Assembly (NCBI GenBank): GCA_958372035.1
Contig: CATXML010000029.1
Span: forward strand, 1-10,648
Length of the DNA stretch: 10,648 nucleotides
Reading direction: 5' to 3'
Origin: an uncultured Collinsella sp.
GTDB taxonomy: Bacteria > Actinomycetota > Coriobacteriia > Coriobacteriales > Coriobacteriaceae
Every line of letters begins with the position of its first letter. The first letter of the stretch is position 1. This document shows, in pieces, positions 1 to 7,118 of the stretch. Below the pieces are notes generated by a model. The model made no database searches and was not told where the DNA came from. It saw only the letters and a program-made list of their open reading frames with translations. A program made the position numbers and the translations under genes.

Positions 1-318
<318 letters not shown>

Positions 319-343
<25 letters not shown>

Positions 344-372
344 CCCGGCATTCGTCTTGGTAAGCAATTCAT
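319..372 (-). CDS. Putative 17-aa leader peptide upstream of metY
   Basis: On the minus strand, ATG (370-372) follows a perfect Shine-Dalgarno AAAGGAGG (380-387) with a 7-nt spacer. It opens a 17-codon ORF, MNCLPRRMPGSCLRPSA, ending in TGA at 319-321. The stop lies 60 nt before the metY start, and the ORF sits wholly inside the predicted metY leader transcript. Two cysteine codons (positions 3 and 12) suggest a cis-acting leader peptide that senses cysteine or translation state, but two Cys codons are weak evidence compared with classical runs of regulatory codons. The SD is the strongest signal; expression and role are inference. It resembles no known family, as expected for a leader peptide. 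Confidence 0.5.
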
Positions 373-440
373 ATGCGGGCCTCCTTTCGCGTCCCGATTC
401 CGTAGTCGGCTTAATAACCTACCGCCTTTGTGTGTTTTGA

Positions 441-469
441 ATAGTACGGGCATTGTCTCCCTCGGTCAA
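441..469 (-). promoter_or_regulatory. Predicted sigma-70 promoter of metY
   Basis: Reading the minus strand, TTGACC (464-469) and TACTAT (441-446) are separated by exactly 17 bp, a near-consensus housekeeping promoter pointing at metY. Transcription would start near 434-435, giving a leader of about 175 nt that contains the small ORF. A LysR-type site centred on position 500 lies about 66 bp upstream of this start. Confidence 0.6.
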
Positions 470-489
470 TCACTTAAAAGCGCTAACTT

Positions 490-510
490 GTTATCTGTTT
501 TATAGATAGC
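490..510. promoter_or_regulatory. Candidate LysR-type regulator binding site
   Basis: An interrupted inverted repeat (6 of 7 arm positions pair, plus one G-T) has the core ATC (493-495)-N9-GAT (505-507), which also satisfies the T-N11-A rule for LysR-type regulators. Its centre lies about -66 from the predicted metY start, the usual position of the recognition site in activated promoters. It also sits just upstream of the divergent LysR start, which would allow autorepression. The position match is seen in the sequence; the pairing of regulator and site is inferred. Confidence 0.5.
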
Positions 511-529
511 AACCGAAAGGATGGTGTCG

Positions 530-1432
530 ATGACCCTTCAGCAGCTTCGCTTTCTGATCGCCGTGGCAGAGTCCGGCTCAATCAACGCCGCAGCTCAGCG
601 CCTCTATACCGCTCAGTCCAACATCTCAAACGCCGTCAAAAGTCTGGAACAGGAACTCCATTTGGAAATCTTTACGCGCTCCAGCCGCGGCGTCACGCTC
701 ACCAACGACGGCACCGAGCTTTTGGGCTATGCGCGCCAGGTCGTAGAGCAGGCCGACATGCTCGAGGCACGCTACGAGGACGGCGGCATCCCACAAGCCC
801 GCCTCGCCATTTCCGCCCAGCACTACGCCTTTTCGGTCGAGGCCTTTGTCAACGTGGTCGAGCGCTGCCGCGACAGCAAGTTCGAGTTCATCATGCGCGA
901 GACCACCACATCGCAGATCATCGATGACGTCCGTGCGTTTCGCAGCGATATTGGCATTCTGTATCTGGATGACTTTAACGCCCGCGTTCTGCGGAAGGCC
1001 TTCGCCGATGCCCGTGCAAGCTTCCATCCCCTCTTCGACGCAACGGTCCACGTCTTCGTGAGCGAGCGCCACCCGCTCGCACACCGCCCCCAGCTGTCCC
1101 TTGCCGACCTCACGCCCTATACGCGCTACAGCTTTGAGCAGGGAACCTCAAACTCCTTCTATTACGCCGAGGAACCTTTTAGCTATATCCCTTGCGACCG
1201 CAACATACGAATCTCGGACCGCGGAACACTTACTAACTTACTTATCACGTCGAACGGTTACACTCTGTCGACCGGCGTCCTCTCCAATGAAATGCAATGG
1301 GGCATGGCATCGATCCCGTTAGCAGACGCCCCAACGATGCACGTAGGCTATATCATGCACGACGAGCGCAAGCCCTCTCCCCTCTTGCAGCAATACCTCG
1401 ACGAGCTCAACCGCACCATCCATGCCAACTAA
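530..1432 (+). CDS. LysR-type transcriptional regulator
   Basis: This is a 300-aa DNA-binding regulator of standard LysR length. Residues 1-60 form the winged helix-turn-helix (MTLQQLRFLIAVAESGSINA, then AAQRLYTAQSNISNAVKSLE). A linker helix follows, then the effector-binding domain at about 90-295. An in-frame ATG lies at 521, but GAAAGG at 515-520 leaves no spacing for it and fits the ATG at 530 (9 nt), and family proteins normally begin only a few residues before QLRxF. It is divergent from metY, and a T-N11-A palindrome lies between the two genes, so control of metY and of itself is likely by family convention. The effector is unknown; a sulfur metabolite such as O-acetylhomoserine or O-acetylserine is a guess from context. 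The gene after it, rnhA, appears separately transcribed. Confidence 0.9.
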   Translation: MTLQQLRFLIAVAESGSINAAAQRLYTAQSNISNAVKSLEQELHLEIFTRSSRGVTLTNDGTELLGYARQVVEQADMLEARYEDGGIPQARLAISAQHYAFSVEAFVNVVERCRDSKFEFIMRETTTSQIIDDVRAFRSDIGILYLDDFNARVLRKAFADARASFHPLFDATVHVFVSERHPLAHRPQLSLADLTPYTRYSFEQGTSNSFYYAEEPFSYIPCDRNIRISDRGTLTNLLITSNGYTLSTGVLSNEMQWGMASIPLADAPTMHVGYIMHDERKPSPLLQQYLDELNRTIHAN

Positions 1433-1461
1433 CTGTCGGAAGACGGGGCAGAAATCATAGA

Positions 1462-1493
1462 TTGCTAGCCCCCGGCGGGCATGGCGCTACAAT
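1462..1493 (+). promoter_or_regulatory. Weak candidate promoter for rnhA
   Basis: TACAAT (1488-1493) is a good -10 box about 40 nt before the rnhA start. The best upstream -35, TTGCTA (1462-1467), is 20 bp away, longer than the ideal 17. The -10 is believable; the -35 is doubtful. Confidence 0.3.
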
Positions 1494-1531
1494 GGTCACT
1501 CACATGAAACGCACTCAACGAAAGGAAGTCC

Positions 1532-2017
1532 GTGAAGGTCATCATCTATACCGACGGCTCGGCCCGATCAAATCCGGGACGCGGCGGCTACGGCGCCGTG
1601 CTCAAATACACCAACCCCGCCGGCAAGACCTTTACCTCCGAGCTTTCACGCGGCTACGCTAAGACCACCAACAACCGTATGGAGCTCATGGCCGTTATCG
1701 TGGCACTCGAGGCGCTCAACCGCCCCTGCGACGTCGAAGTCCATTCCGATTCGCAGTACGTCGTCAACGCCTTTAACAAGCACTGGATCGACGGCTGGAA
1801 AAAACGCGGCTGGAAGACCGCCAACAAGCAGCCTGTCAAGAACCGCGATCTGTGGGAGCGCCTGCTCACCGCAAAGAGCAAGCACAAAGTGGAGTTCATC
1901 TGGGTTAAGGGCCACGCCGGCCATGAGCTCAATGAGCGCTGCGACGAGCTTGCCACCACGGCGGCCGACGGCAGCAACCTCGATATCGACGCCGGCTTTA
2001 ACGAGAGCGACCTGTAA
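1532..2017 (+). CDS. rnhA: Ribonuclease HI
   Basis: A 161-aa cytosolic endonuclease that cleaves the RNA strand of RNA-DNA hybrids, removing R-loops and primer remnants. The start is GTG at 1532, preceded by AAAGGAAG (1521-1528). The full active site is visible: D8 in YTDGS, E51 in NNRMEL, D73 in HSDSQY, H128 in VKGHAG and D138 in ERCDELA, matching D10, E48, D70, H124 and D134 of the E. coli enzyme. The basic-protrusion region, rich in Trp and Lys ([20 protein letters not shown], about 85-104), is present, as in E. coli RNase HI. The C-terminus ends in a short acidic tail. It lies 99 nt after the LysR gene and 75 nt before the oxidoreductase, and is probably its own unit. Confidence 0.97.
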   Translation: MKVIIYTDGSARSNPGRGGYGAVLKYTNPAGKTFTSELSRGYAKTTNNRMELMAVIVALEALNRPCDVEVHSDSQYVVNAFNKHWIDGWKKRGWKTANKQPVKNRDLWERLLTAKSKHKVEFIWVKGHAGHELNERCDELATTAADGSNLDIDAGFNESDL

Positions 2018-2092
2018 CGGCGTTTTCGCACGCTATTTCCTGCCCCCTCGCGCTACACTCATCCTGTAAACCGAACGACACGAGGGGGACAC

Positions 2093-3199
2093 ATGCTGCG
2101 CATAGCGACCATCGGCACATCCATGATCACCGACGACTTTATCCAAGTCGTCAATGCAAACGACCAGGCTGTATTCGTAGGCACGCTCTCGCGCAACGCC
2201 GAGCGCGGCGCTGCCTTTACCACTGAGCGCGGCGGCGAGCGCAACTTCACTGCACTCGACGAGCTCGCATCCGCCGCCGACGTCGACGCCGTCTACATCG
2301 GCAGCCCCAACGCGCTCCATTACGAGCAGGCGCTCGCCTGCATCGCCGGCGGCAAGCACGTTATCGTCGAAAAGCCCTTCTGCGCCACCGAAGCGCAGGC
2401 GCTGGAAGTCTTCCGCGCTGCCGAGGCAGCAGGTGTCGTGGCCCTCGAGGCCATGCGCCCGCTCCACGACCCCGCTTTCCACGCCATCGAGGACGCTCTG
2501 GGCGAAATTGCGCCCATTCGCCGCGCCTCACTGCGCTTTGGCAAGTACTCCTCGCGCTACAACGAAATCCTCGCAGGACGCGCCAGCAACATCTTCGATT
2601 GCAATATGGCATCGGGCTCCCTCATGGACATCGGCGTCTACACCGTCGAGCCCATGGTCGAGATTTTCGGCATGCCCTCCGGCCTTACGAGCATGACTAC
2701 TCTGCTCGACCCCACCACGCGACAGCTCACGCACGGCCCCATCGACGGCTGCGGTTCCATCCTCGCCAGCTACGGCGGTGGCCGCATCTCCGTCGAGCTT
2801 GCGCACTCCAAAATTACGAATGACCTGCTGCCATCGCAGATCGAAGGCGAGCGTGGCACTATCCAGATTGACCATCTGTCCACGCCCCGCAACGTACGCA
2901 TCGATTATCGCGGCGACGTCGTGCGCGGATCGGCGACCGAGGCGCCGCGCGAGCAAGGCGACAACGGGCGCGCGCTCAACCTGCCCAAATCGAGCAACAC
3001 CATGGAGTACGAGCTCGCCGACTTTATCACCGCCATCGGCGGCATCGATAACGTTAAGGAAGAGATTTGGGAGACCCCGGCGGGACGCCATGAGCTTGGC
3101 CACTATCGCGATGTCACGCTTGTCTCGCTGCGTATCATGGATGCCGTGCGCCAGCAGGCCGGCATTACCTTTCCCGCTGATTCAGTCAAGCAGGCCTAG
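2093..3199 (+). CDS. Gfo/Idh/MocA family NAD(P)-dependent oxidoreductase
   Basis: A 368-aa protein with the two-domain layout of the family. The N-terminal Rossmann fold (about 1-120) starts MLRIATIGTSMI, with a GTS turn in place of the common GxGxxG. The signature EKP is at 93-95 (VIVEKPF), and the second-domain motif DIGVY at 179-183 carries the catalytic-type Asp/Tyr positions. Relatives oxidise or reduce sugars, inositols or trans-dihydrodiols; the substrate here cannot be read from sequence. The start ATG at 2093 follows GAGGGGG (2082-2088). TACACT at 2054-2059 could be a -10 box, without a clear -35. The stop TAG at 3197-3199 is 2 nt before the acylphosphatase start, so the two are translationally coupled. 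Confidence 0.93.
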   Translation: MLRIATIGTSMITDDFIQVVNANDQAVFVGTLSRNAERGAAFTTERGGERNFTALDELASAADVDAVYIGSPNALHYEQALACIAGGKHVIVEKPFCATEAQALEVFRAAEAAGVVALEAMRPLHDPAFHAIEDALGEIAPIRRASLRFGKYSSRYNEILAGRASNIFDCNMASGSLMDIGVYTVEPMVEIFGMPSGLTSMTTLLDPTTRQLTHGPIDGCGSILASYGGGRISVELAHSKITNDLLPSQIEGERGTIQIDHLSTPRNVRIDYRGDVVRGSATEAPREQGDNGRALNLPKSSNTMEYELADFITAIGGIDNVKEEIWETPAGRHELGHYRDVTLVSLRIMDAVRQQAGITFPADSVKQA

Positions 3200-3201
3200 C
3201 G

Positions 3202-3612
3202 ATGGGCTTCTTCGAAACGTTCTTCTCCAGCGTCACCGGCGGCAGTCGAGAGCCTCAAAAACCATCAAACGTCGAGCTCGAGCTGCGCCGCAGGCTTACT
3301 GTGCTCGCAAGCGACGAGGCCACTCAAGACACTCCCCTGCGCTATTTCCTACGCTGGGAGGGGCAAGTCCAAGGCGTTGGTTTTCGCTTTACCAACACCA
3401 ACCTCGCACAGGCACGCGCACTCACCGGCTGGGTGAGTAACATGGAAGACGGGTCAGTCGAGATGGAGATACAGGGAGCTCCGGCAAACATCCTGTCTCA
3501 TCTCGAGGCGCTTCATGCCTCCTATGAGCGCATGGGAACGCGTTTTCGCCTCGTAGACGCCCAGACCCGAGCCCCATTTGCCCATGAAGACGGTTTCATT
3601 CCTCGTTATTAG
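3202..3612 (+). CDS. Acylphosphatase with N-terminal extension
   Basis: Acylphosphatases hydrolyse carboxyl-phosphate bonds of small acyl phosphates. The domain spans about residues 46-136 of 136. It has VQGVGFR (R62, the phosphate-binding Arg) and GWVSNMEDGSVE (N80, the catalytic Asn); the 18-residue gap equals R23-N41 of the classical enzymes. The first 45 residues are an extra, partly basic segment (ELELRRRLT) not found in the roughly 90-residue family core. It begins with an aromatic stretch (GFFETFFSS) too short for a membrane helix. The C-terminus ends GFIPRY. Its own ribosome site is weak and it starts 2 nt after the oxidoreductase stop, so coupled translation is likely. The function of the extension is unknown. 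Confidence 0.88.
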   Translation: MGFFETFFSSVTGGSREPQKPSNVELELRRRLTVLASDEATQDTPLRYFLRWEGQVQGVGFRFTNTNLAQARALTGWVSNMEDGSVEMEIQGAPANILSHLEALHASYERMGTRFRLVDAQTRAPFAHEDGFIPRY

Positions 3613-3637
3613 TATTGTGTGCTAAATACGGTATCAT
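3609..3637 (+). promoter_or_regulatory. Promoter with embedded palindrome for the Fur-family gene
   Basis: TTAGTA (3609-3614) and TATCAT (3632-3637) are 17 bp apart. Between them lies a perfect inverted repeat GTATT-N8-AATAC (3612-3629), and a second palindrome, ATAC-G-GTAT (3626-3634), overlaps the -10. Two overlapping half-site repeats in the promoter of a Fur-family gene are typical of an autoregulatory operator, but the arrangement is not the textbook PerR or Fur box. The promoter begins in the stop codon of the acylphosphatase gene. Confidence 0.4.
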
Positions 3638-3673
3638 TTACCTACGACCGTTGATAGAAAAGAGGCGAGGCGC

Positions 3674-4054
3674 ATGGCGGTGCAAAGAAGGAATACCAAG
3701 CAGCGAAAGCTGGTTCTTGACGCTGTGCGCCAAAGCTATAACCATCCCACCGCCGACGAAATCTACAACGCCGTACGCGAACAGGATGACAAGATCAGCC
3801 GCGGCACGGTCTACCGCAACCTCAATCTCTTAGCCGACGCAGGGGAGATTCTCTCTATTAAGACGCCGGGCGGCAGCCGCTTCGATCGCACCATCGAGCC
3901 GCACGCACATATCATCTGCACCTCGTGCAGCCGCGTCATCGACGTGCCGCTCCCCTTCGATGCCCAACTCGACGACAAGGCGTCCGAGCAAATCGGCTGG
4001 GACGTCACATCGCACTACACCATCTTCGAGGGTCTCTGCCCCGACTGCCGGTAG
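3674..4054 (+). CDS. Fur-family metal-dependent regulator, PerR-like
   Basis: A 126-aa winged-helix repressor. The DNA-binding domain covers about residues 1-65 (HPTADEIYNAV, then RGTVYRNLNLLADAGEI) and the dimerisation/metal domain 70-126. The structural zinc site is complete: C82, C85, C122, C125. The regulatory ligands H24, D71, H77, H79 and D90 line up with H37, D85, H91, H93 and D104 of Bacillus subtilis PerR. An Asp at the last position is the PerR-type residue; iron-sensing Fur usually has Glu. This favours a peroxide sensor, plausible in an anaerobe, though Fur-type function is not excluded. The protein ends one residue after the last Cys. ATG at 3674 follows AGAGG (3661-3665). The gene has its own promoter and converges with the HAD gene 15 nt away. 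Confidence 0.9.
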   Translation: MAVQRRNTKQRKLVLDAVRQSYNHPTADEIYNAVREQDDKISRGTVYRNLNLLADAGEILSIKTPGGSRFDRTIEPHAHIICTSCSRVIDVPLPFDAQLDDKASEQIGWDVTSHYTIFEGLCPDCR

Positions 4055-4069
4055 ATGTTTGGGACATGC

Positions 4070-4867
4070 CTACACAGCAAGTAGACGACGCAGTTCTTCT
4101 TCGACCGTGCGCGCGTAGCGGACGCGGTCGTTGATGCCGCGCATGCTGGGGTTGCAGCTCTCCATCAGATAGGGATGGCCCACCACGTTGAGCATGTCAC
4201 GATCGTTCTCATTGTCGCCAAACGCCATCATCTCATCGGGCGAAATCCCCAGAGCGCGACCGTAATCGGCAAGCGCGGAGCCCTTGCCCGAATCGAAACC
4301 GATAAAGTCCGTCCATTCGGTTCCCGATGTCATGACATCGACTCGATCGCTAAAGTGGCGCTCGAAATACTCCAGCGCCGCCTGCTGCTCCGCCTCGGGC
4401 GTCTGGAAGGCAATCTTAATGACGTCCTCGTCGATGTCTTCGGGACGGTCGACTACCGCCACATCGCAGTGGACCTCATAACGCAGGTGGTCAACAAACG
4501 CATCGTTGCCGCCCATGGTGTAGAGGTGCCCCTCACACGAAAGGGTCACGTCGGCATGGGGATACGCAACCACGGCATTCGCGATATCCATAGCAAGGCT
4601 ACGCTCCATGGAACGCTTGACAACGGCACGCCCCTCGCTCATCACCAGGGCTCCGTTTTCGCATACATAGGCGAGTTCATCGGCCACCGGGGCAAACAGG
4701 TAGCGCAAGCTCGCATATTGACGGCCGCTCGCCGGCATAAACACGATACCGCGACGATGCAGCTCATCAATGAGCTCAAAGGCCTCGGAACGCGGCTCGC
4801 GCTCCCCCGGATGCAGCAACGTGCCGTCCAAATCGCATGCAATCAGCTTGATTCCCTCAAGACCCAT
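4070..4867 (-). CDS. Cof-type HAD-IIB phosphatase
   Basis: A 265-aa cytosolic phosphatase of the HAD superfamily. Motif I is DLDGT (D12 nucleophile, D14 acid/base), motif II S47 in PASGRQY, motif III K195 in DSGKGSA, and motif IV D218 in GDNENDRDML. The long segment between motifs II and III (about 80-185) is the type IIB cap. PASGRQY and ENGALV recall the YbiV/SupH sugar-phosphate phosphatases of Enterobacteria, so a sugar phosphate or FMN-like substrate is likely but unproven. An upstream extension of this frame to 5191 exists but only overlaps the next gene; ATG at 4867 starts right before the family N-terminus. AGGAGG lies 15 nt upstream and GGGGG 6 nt upstream. It is the last gene of the FKBP operon. 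Confidence 0.92.
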   Translation of the reverse strand: MGLEGIKLIACDLDGTLLHPGEREPRSEAFELIDELHRRGIVFMPASGRQYASLRYLFAPVADELAYVCENGALVMSEGRAVVKRSMERSLAMDIANAVVAYPHADVTLSCEGHLYTMGGNDAFVDHLRYEVHCDVAVVDRPEDIDEDVIKIAFQTPEAEQQAALEYFERHFSDRVDVMTSGTEWTDFIGFDSGKGSALADYGRALGISPDEMMAFGDNENDRDMLNVVGHPYLMESCNPSMRGINDRVRYARTVEEELRRLLAV

Positions 4868-4895
4868 ATGCTTCCCCCAAAGCCTCCTATCAACA

Positions 4896-4938
4896 GCAAG
4901 ACGGACTTTGATTGGTCGCCCCTCAAAGCCCGTCTTGC
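4896..4938. repeat. Intercistronic 14-bp hairpin upstream of the HAD gene
   Basis: GCAAGACGG (4896-4904) pairs perfectly with 4930-4938, and CTTTG (4906-4910) pairs with 4924-4928. Together they make a 14-bp stem with a single A-C mismatch and a 13-nt loop. It fills half of the 83-nt gap between the UreE-like gene and the HAD gene and lies just before AGGAGG on the minus strand. No T-run follows on either strand, so it is not an ordinary terminator; RNA processing or mRNA stabilisation within the operon are options. Confidence 0.6.
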
Positions 4939-4950
4939 GCATACGCACGC

Positions 4951-5529
4951 TTAGCCGCGCGTCTTTTTTACGATGGTAAAGTCGGGAGCCATGCTCACGA
5001 CGACATCCGCCGCGCTCGATGCAAAGCGTCGGTCCGCATCGAGTTCGCGGGTAACCACCGAGAGCCGAACACCCTCGACACCCCGGAGCATGCGGCCCAA
5101 AACAGGCTGCACCGGCGTATACATGCGCACGGTATGCTCGTCCGAGTCGCCCCGGAAGAGCGGCGCATGCATGTTGCCGATCTCCCAGCACGCATGCGCG
5201 AGCGCAATCGGATCCATGCGGTCGACTTCGACCAAATAAACCTCGGCGCTGCGCAGGCGCACGACAACCGCCACGGGCACCATGCCCGAACGGTCAATGG
5301 CGAGCACGTCGCCATCGGCAAGACGACCGCCGTCGGTAGCATCCAGCCGAACATCAATCGTGCGCCCCAGCTCCGTCACGCCCACAAACGCGCATACATC
5401 GGCCTGGTCCCAATCGAGCAGCAGCTCGTCAACTTCAAAGACGCCGCCCAACTTCCGGCGAAGCAGGAGTTCATAGGACGGATCGTTGAGATTTCCCAAG
5501 CATGTCGTCGAAACCAGGCGTTCAGACAT
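4951..5529 (-). CDS. UreE-like protein lacking the histidine tail
   Basis: A 192-aa protein. Residues 38-80 (LDWDQ..., ending in GGRLADGDVLAID) match the UreE N-terminal domain, and 103-155 (DRMDPIALAHACWEIGNMHA, then VLGRMLRGV) match its metal-binding C-terminal domain. UreE carries nickel to urease. The H96-equivalent in GN-H is kept (H121), but the Klebsiella H110/H112 positions appear to be V140 and P142, and there is no His-rich tail. Residues 1-37 are an extension of unknown role. No urease genes are in the window. ATG at 5529 starts 3 nt after the FKBP stop, with GAGGG about 7 nt upstream, so the two are coupled. A metal or protein chaperone other than for urease is the likely type of role; the target is not evident. 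Confidence 0.75.
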   Translation of the reverse strand: MSERLVSTTCLGNLNDPSYELLLRRKLGGVFEVDELLLDWDQADVCAFVGVTELGRTIDVRLDATDGGRLADGDVLAIDRSGMVPVAVVVRLRSAEVYLVEVDRMDPIALAHACWEIGNMHAPLFRGDSDEHTVRMYTPVQPVLGRMLRGVEGVRLSVVTRELDADRRFASSAADVVVSMAPDFTIVKKTRG

Positions 5530-5532
5530 ACT

Positions 5533-5961
5533 CTAACCCTCGACCTCAACGAGCTCGATATCAAAGTTGAGGTCCTTGCCGGCCAACTCGTGGTTGGCGT
5601 CGAGCGTCACAGCCTCGGGCGTCACGTCAATGACGACGGCGGGAACGGGCATGCCGCTCGGCGTGGACAGGAAGAGCTTCATGCCCTTCTCGATCTGCTC
5701 GATGTTGGGAACCTGCTCGGCCGGGAAGGTCAGAACCATCTCGGAATTGTGCTCGCCGTAGGCATCGGCAGCAGGAATGTGCACGGTCTTCTTCTCGCCC
5801 ACCTGCATGTCGACAACAGCGGCGTCGAAGCCCTTGATCATCTGGCCGGCGCCGCAGGTGAACTCCAGCGGCTCGCCGCGATCGTAGGAGCTATCGAACT
5901 GCGTGCCGTCGTCGAGCGTGCCGCGATAATGGGTCTTGACCTTCTTGCCCTGGTTGGACAT
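5533..5961 (-). CDS. SlyD-like FKBP-type peptidyl-prolyl isomerase
   Basis: A 142-aa cytosolic prolyl isomerase/chaperone. FKBP strands flank an inserted-flap domain, the SlyD layout: FKBP part 1-69 (YRGTLDDGTQFDSS, GQMIKGFDAAV, VGEKKTV, DAYGEH), flap about 70-118, FKBP return 119-142. The Cys/His-rich nickel-binding tail of E. coli SlyD is missing; the protein ends ELVEVEG. ATG at 5961 follows GGAGG with a 5-nt spacer; an in-frame GTG at 5991 would add ten residues without support. It is first in a likely operon with the UreE-like and HAD genes. Its product may act on folding of nascent proteins, or with the UreE-like protein in metal handling, as SlyD does in nickel enzyme maturation elsewhere. 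Confidence 0.92.
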   Translation of the reverse strand: MSNQGKKVKTHYRGTLDDGTQFDSSYDRGEPLEFTCGAGQMIKGFDAAVVDMQVGEKKTVHIPAADAYGEHNSEMVLTFPAEQVPNIEQIEKGMKLFLSTPSGMPVPAVVIDVTPEAVTLDANHELAGKDLNFDIELVEVEG

Positions 5962-5979
5962 GGTAACCTCCGTGATAAG

Positions 5980-6002
5980 GGCGGCGCACAACGCGGGCCG
6001 CC
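5980..6002 (-). other. Leader hairpin of the FKBP operon
   Basis: GGCGGC (5980-5985) and GCCGCC (5997-6002) form a perfect 6-bp GC stem with an 11-nt loop in the short leader before the FKBP ribosome site. Role unknown. Confidence 0.35.
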
Positions 6003-6019
6003 GTGTACATATGGCGCTA

Positions 6020-6048
6020 ACTATACCCTAGTCATACAATTCAAAGAC
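6020..6048 (-). promoter_or_regulatory. Candidate promoter of the FKBP operon
   Basis: On the minus strand, TATAGT (6020-6025) is a good -10 box, and GTCTTT (6043-6048) is 17 bp upstream as a poor -35. The divergent dipeptidase gene could use TACAAT (6035-6040) on the plus strand, also with no clear -35. The two promoters would overlap. Confidence 0.35.
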
Positions 6049-6081
6049 AGTTTGCAAAGAAACGCTGCAACCGGAGGAACC

Positions 6082-7095
6082 ATGGCATATCCCGTATTTG
6101 ACCTACACTGCGACACCGCCGACCGCATCGGCTGGGCCACGCTCGATCTCGACCTGCGCTTTACCGCCGGCACCGACGGTTATTTCCCCGGCGACGAAAC
6201 GCATCCGCAAGATTTCGACCTCATCGAGGGCAATGCCTGCGCCATCTCGCTCGCAAAGATCGGCAACACGCCGTGGGCACAGTGCTTCGCCACATTTGTC
6301 CCCGACGAGATTCCCACCGCCCACGCCGCGCGCTTCCAGGCGCAGATCATGGCACACATGAGCGGCCAAGCAATGCTCAACCACGACCGCATGGTCAACG
6401 TATGCAACGCCGCAGACATTCGCCCCGCGCTCAAAGACGGCAAGGTCGCCTGCATCCACACCATCGAAAACGCCACGTTCTTTGCCGAGGACCCCGCGCT
6501 GATCGAGGTGCTCAAGAGCCTGGGCGTACTCATGTCATCACTCAGCTGGAACGCGCAGGGACCGCTCGCGAGCGGCCACGACACCCACGCCGGTCTCACC
6601 GCCGCCGGCATCGAGGCACTTACGCAGATGGAGCGCGCCGGCATGGTACTTGATGTCTCCCACCTCAACGATGAGTGCTTTGACGAGGTTGTCGCCCACG
6701 CCACGCGTCCCTTCGTCGCCAGCCACTCCAACTCCCGTGCGGTTTGCGGCGTCAAACGCAACCTTACCGACGACCAGTTCCGCACCATTCGCGACATGGG
6801 TGGCATCGTCGGCCTCAACTACTGCAGCGAGTTCCTTTCCAACGACGCAACCGACGAAACCGCCGCAGACGTCACCTTCGACCAGCTGGCGGCACATATC
6901 GAGCACTGGCTCGACCTGGGCGGCGAAGATGTCATCGCACTCGGCGGCGACTGGGACGGCGCCAAGGTACCCGACTTCCTCTCTGATGCCAGCAAGATGC
7001 CCGAATTCCAGAACATGCTCTCCAAGCACTTTGGCAAGACCGTGATGCAGAAGCTCTGCAGCGACAACGCGCTCGCCTTCTTCGAGCGCTATTAA
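6082..7095 (+). CDS. Membrane dipeptidase family (M19) hydrolase
   Basis: A 337-aa zinc peptidase of the renal dipeptidase family, which hydrolyses dipeptides; family members may also accept D-amino acid dipeptides and beta-lactams. The binuclear zinc ligands are visible: H9 and D11 in DLHCDT, E129 in IHTIENA, H194 in DVSHL and H215 in ASHSNSR. D290 in GGDWDG is the conserved C-terminal active-site residue. No signal peptide or transmembrane helix is seen, so it is probably cytoplasmic, as for many bacterial relatives. ATG at 6082 follows GGAGG with a 5-nt spacer. The same frame stays open back to about 4912, but that part is antisense to the FKBP operon and is not coding. It is divergent from the FKBP gene. 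Confidence 0.93.
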   Translation: MAYPVFDLHCDTADRIGWATLDLDLRFTAGTDGYFPGDETHPQDFDLIEGNACAISLAKIGNTPWAQCFATFVPDEIPTAHAARFQAQIMAHMSGQAMLNHDRMVNVCNAADIRPALKDGKVACIHTIENATFFAEDPALIEVLKSLGVLMSSLSWNAQGPLASGHDTHAGLTAAGIEALTQMERAGMVLDVSHLNDECFDEVVAHATRPFVASHSNSRAVCGVKRNLTDDQFRTIRDMGGIVGLNYCSEFLSNDATDETAADVTFDQLAAHIEHWLDLGGEDVIALGGDWDGAKVPDFLSDASKMPEFQNMLSKHFGKTVMQKLCSDNALAFFERY

Positions 7096-7118
7096 GAGCG
7101 CAATTAATTTCGCATCCC

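Noticed and set aside
3674..4054. Zur or plain Fur assignment
   Set aside because: Asp90 with H24, D71, H77 and H79 fits the PerR ligand set better, though experimental metal and inducer are unknown.
4868..5191. Upstream extension of the HAD frame
   Set aside because: It overlaps the UreE-like gene and contains low-complexity Arg/Cys-rich sequence; the family N-terminus starts at 4867.
4912..7095. 727-codon open frame on the plus strand
   Set aside because: The part before 6082 is antisense to the FKBP operon and has no family similarity. The dipeptidase begins at the SD-supported ATG at 6082.
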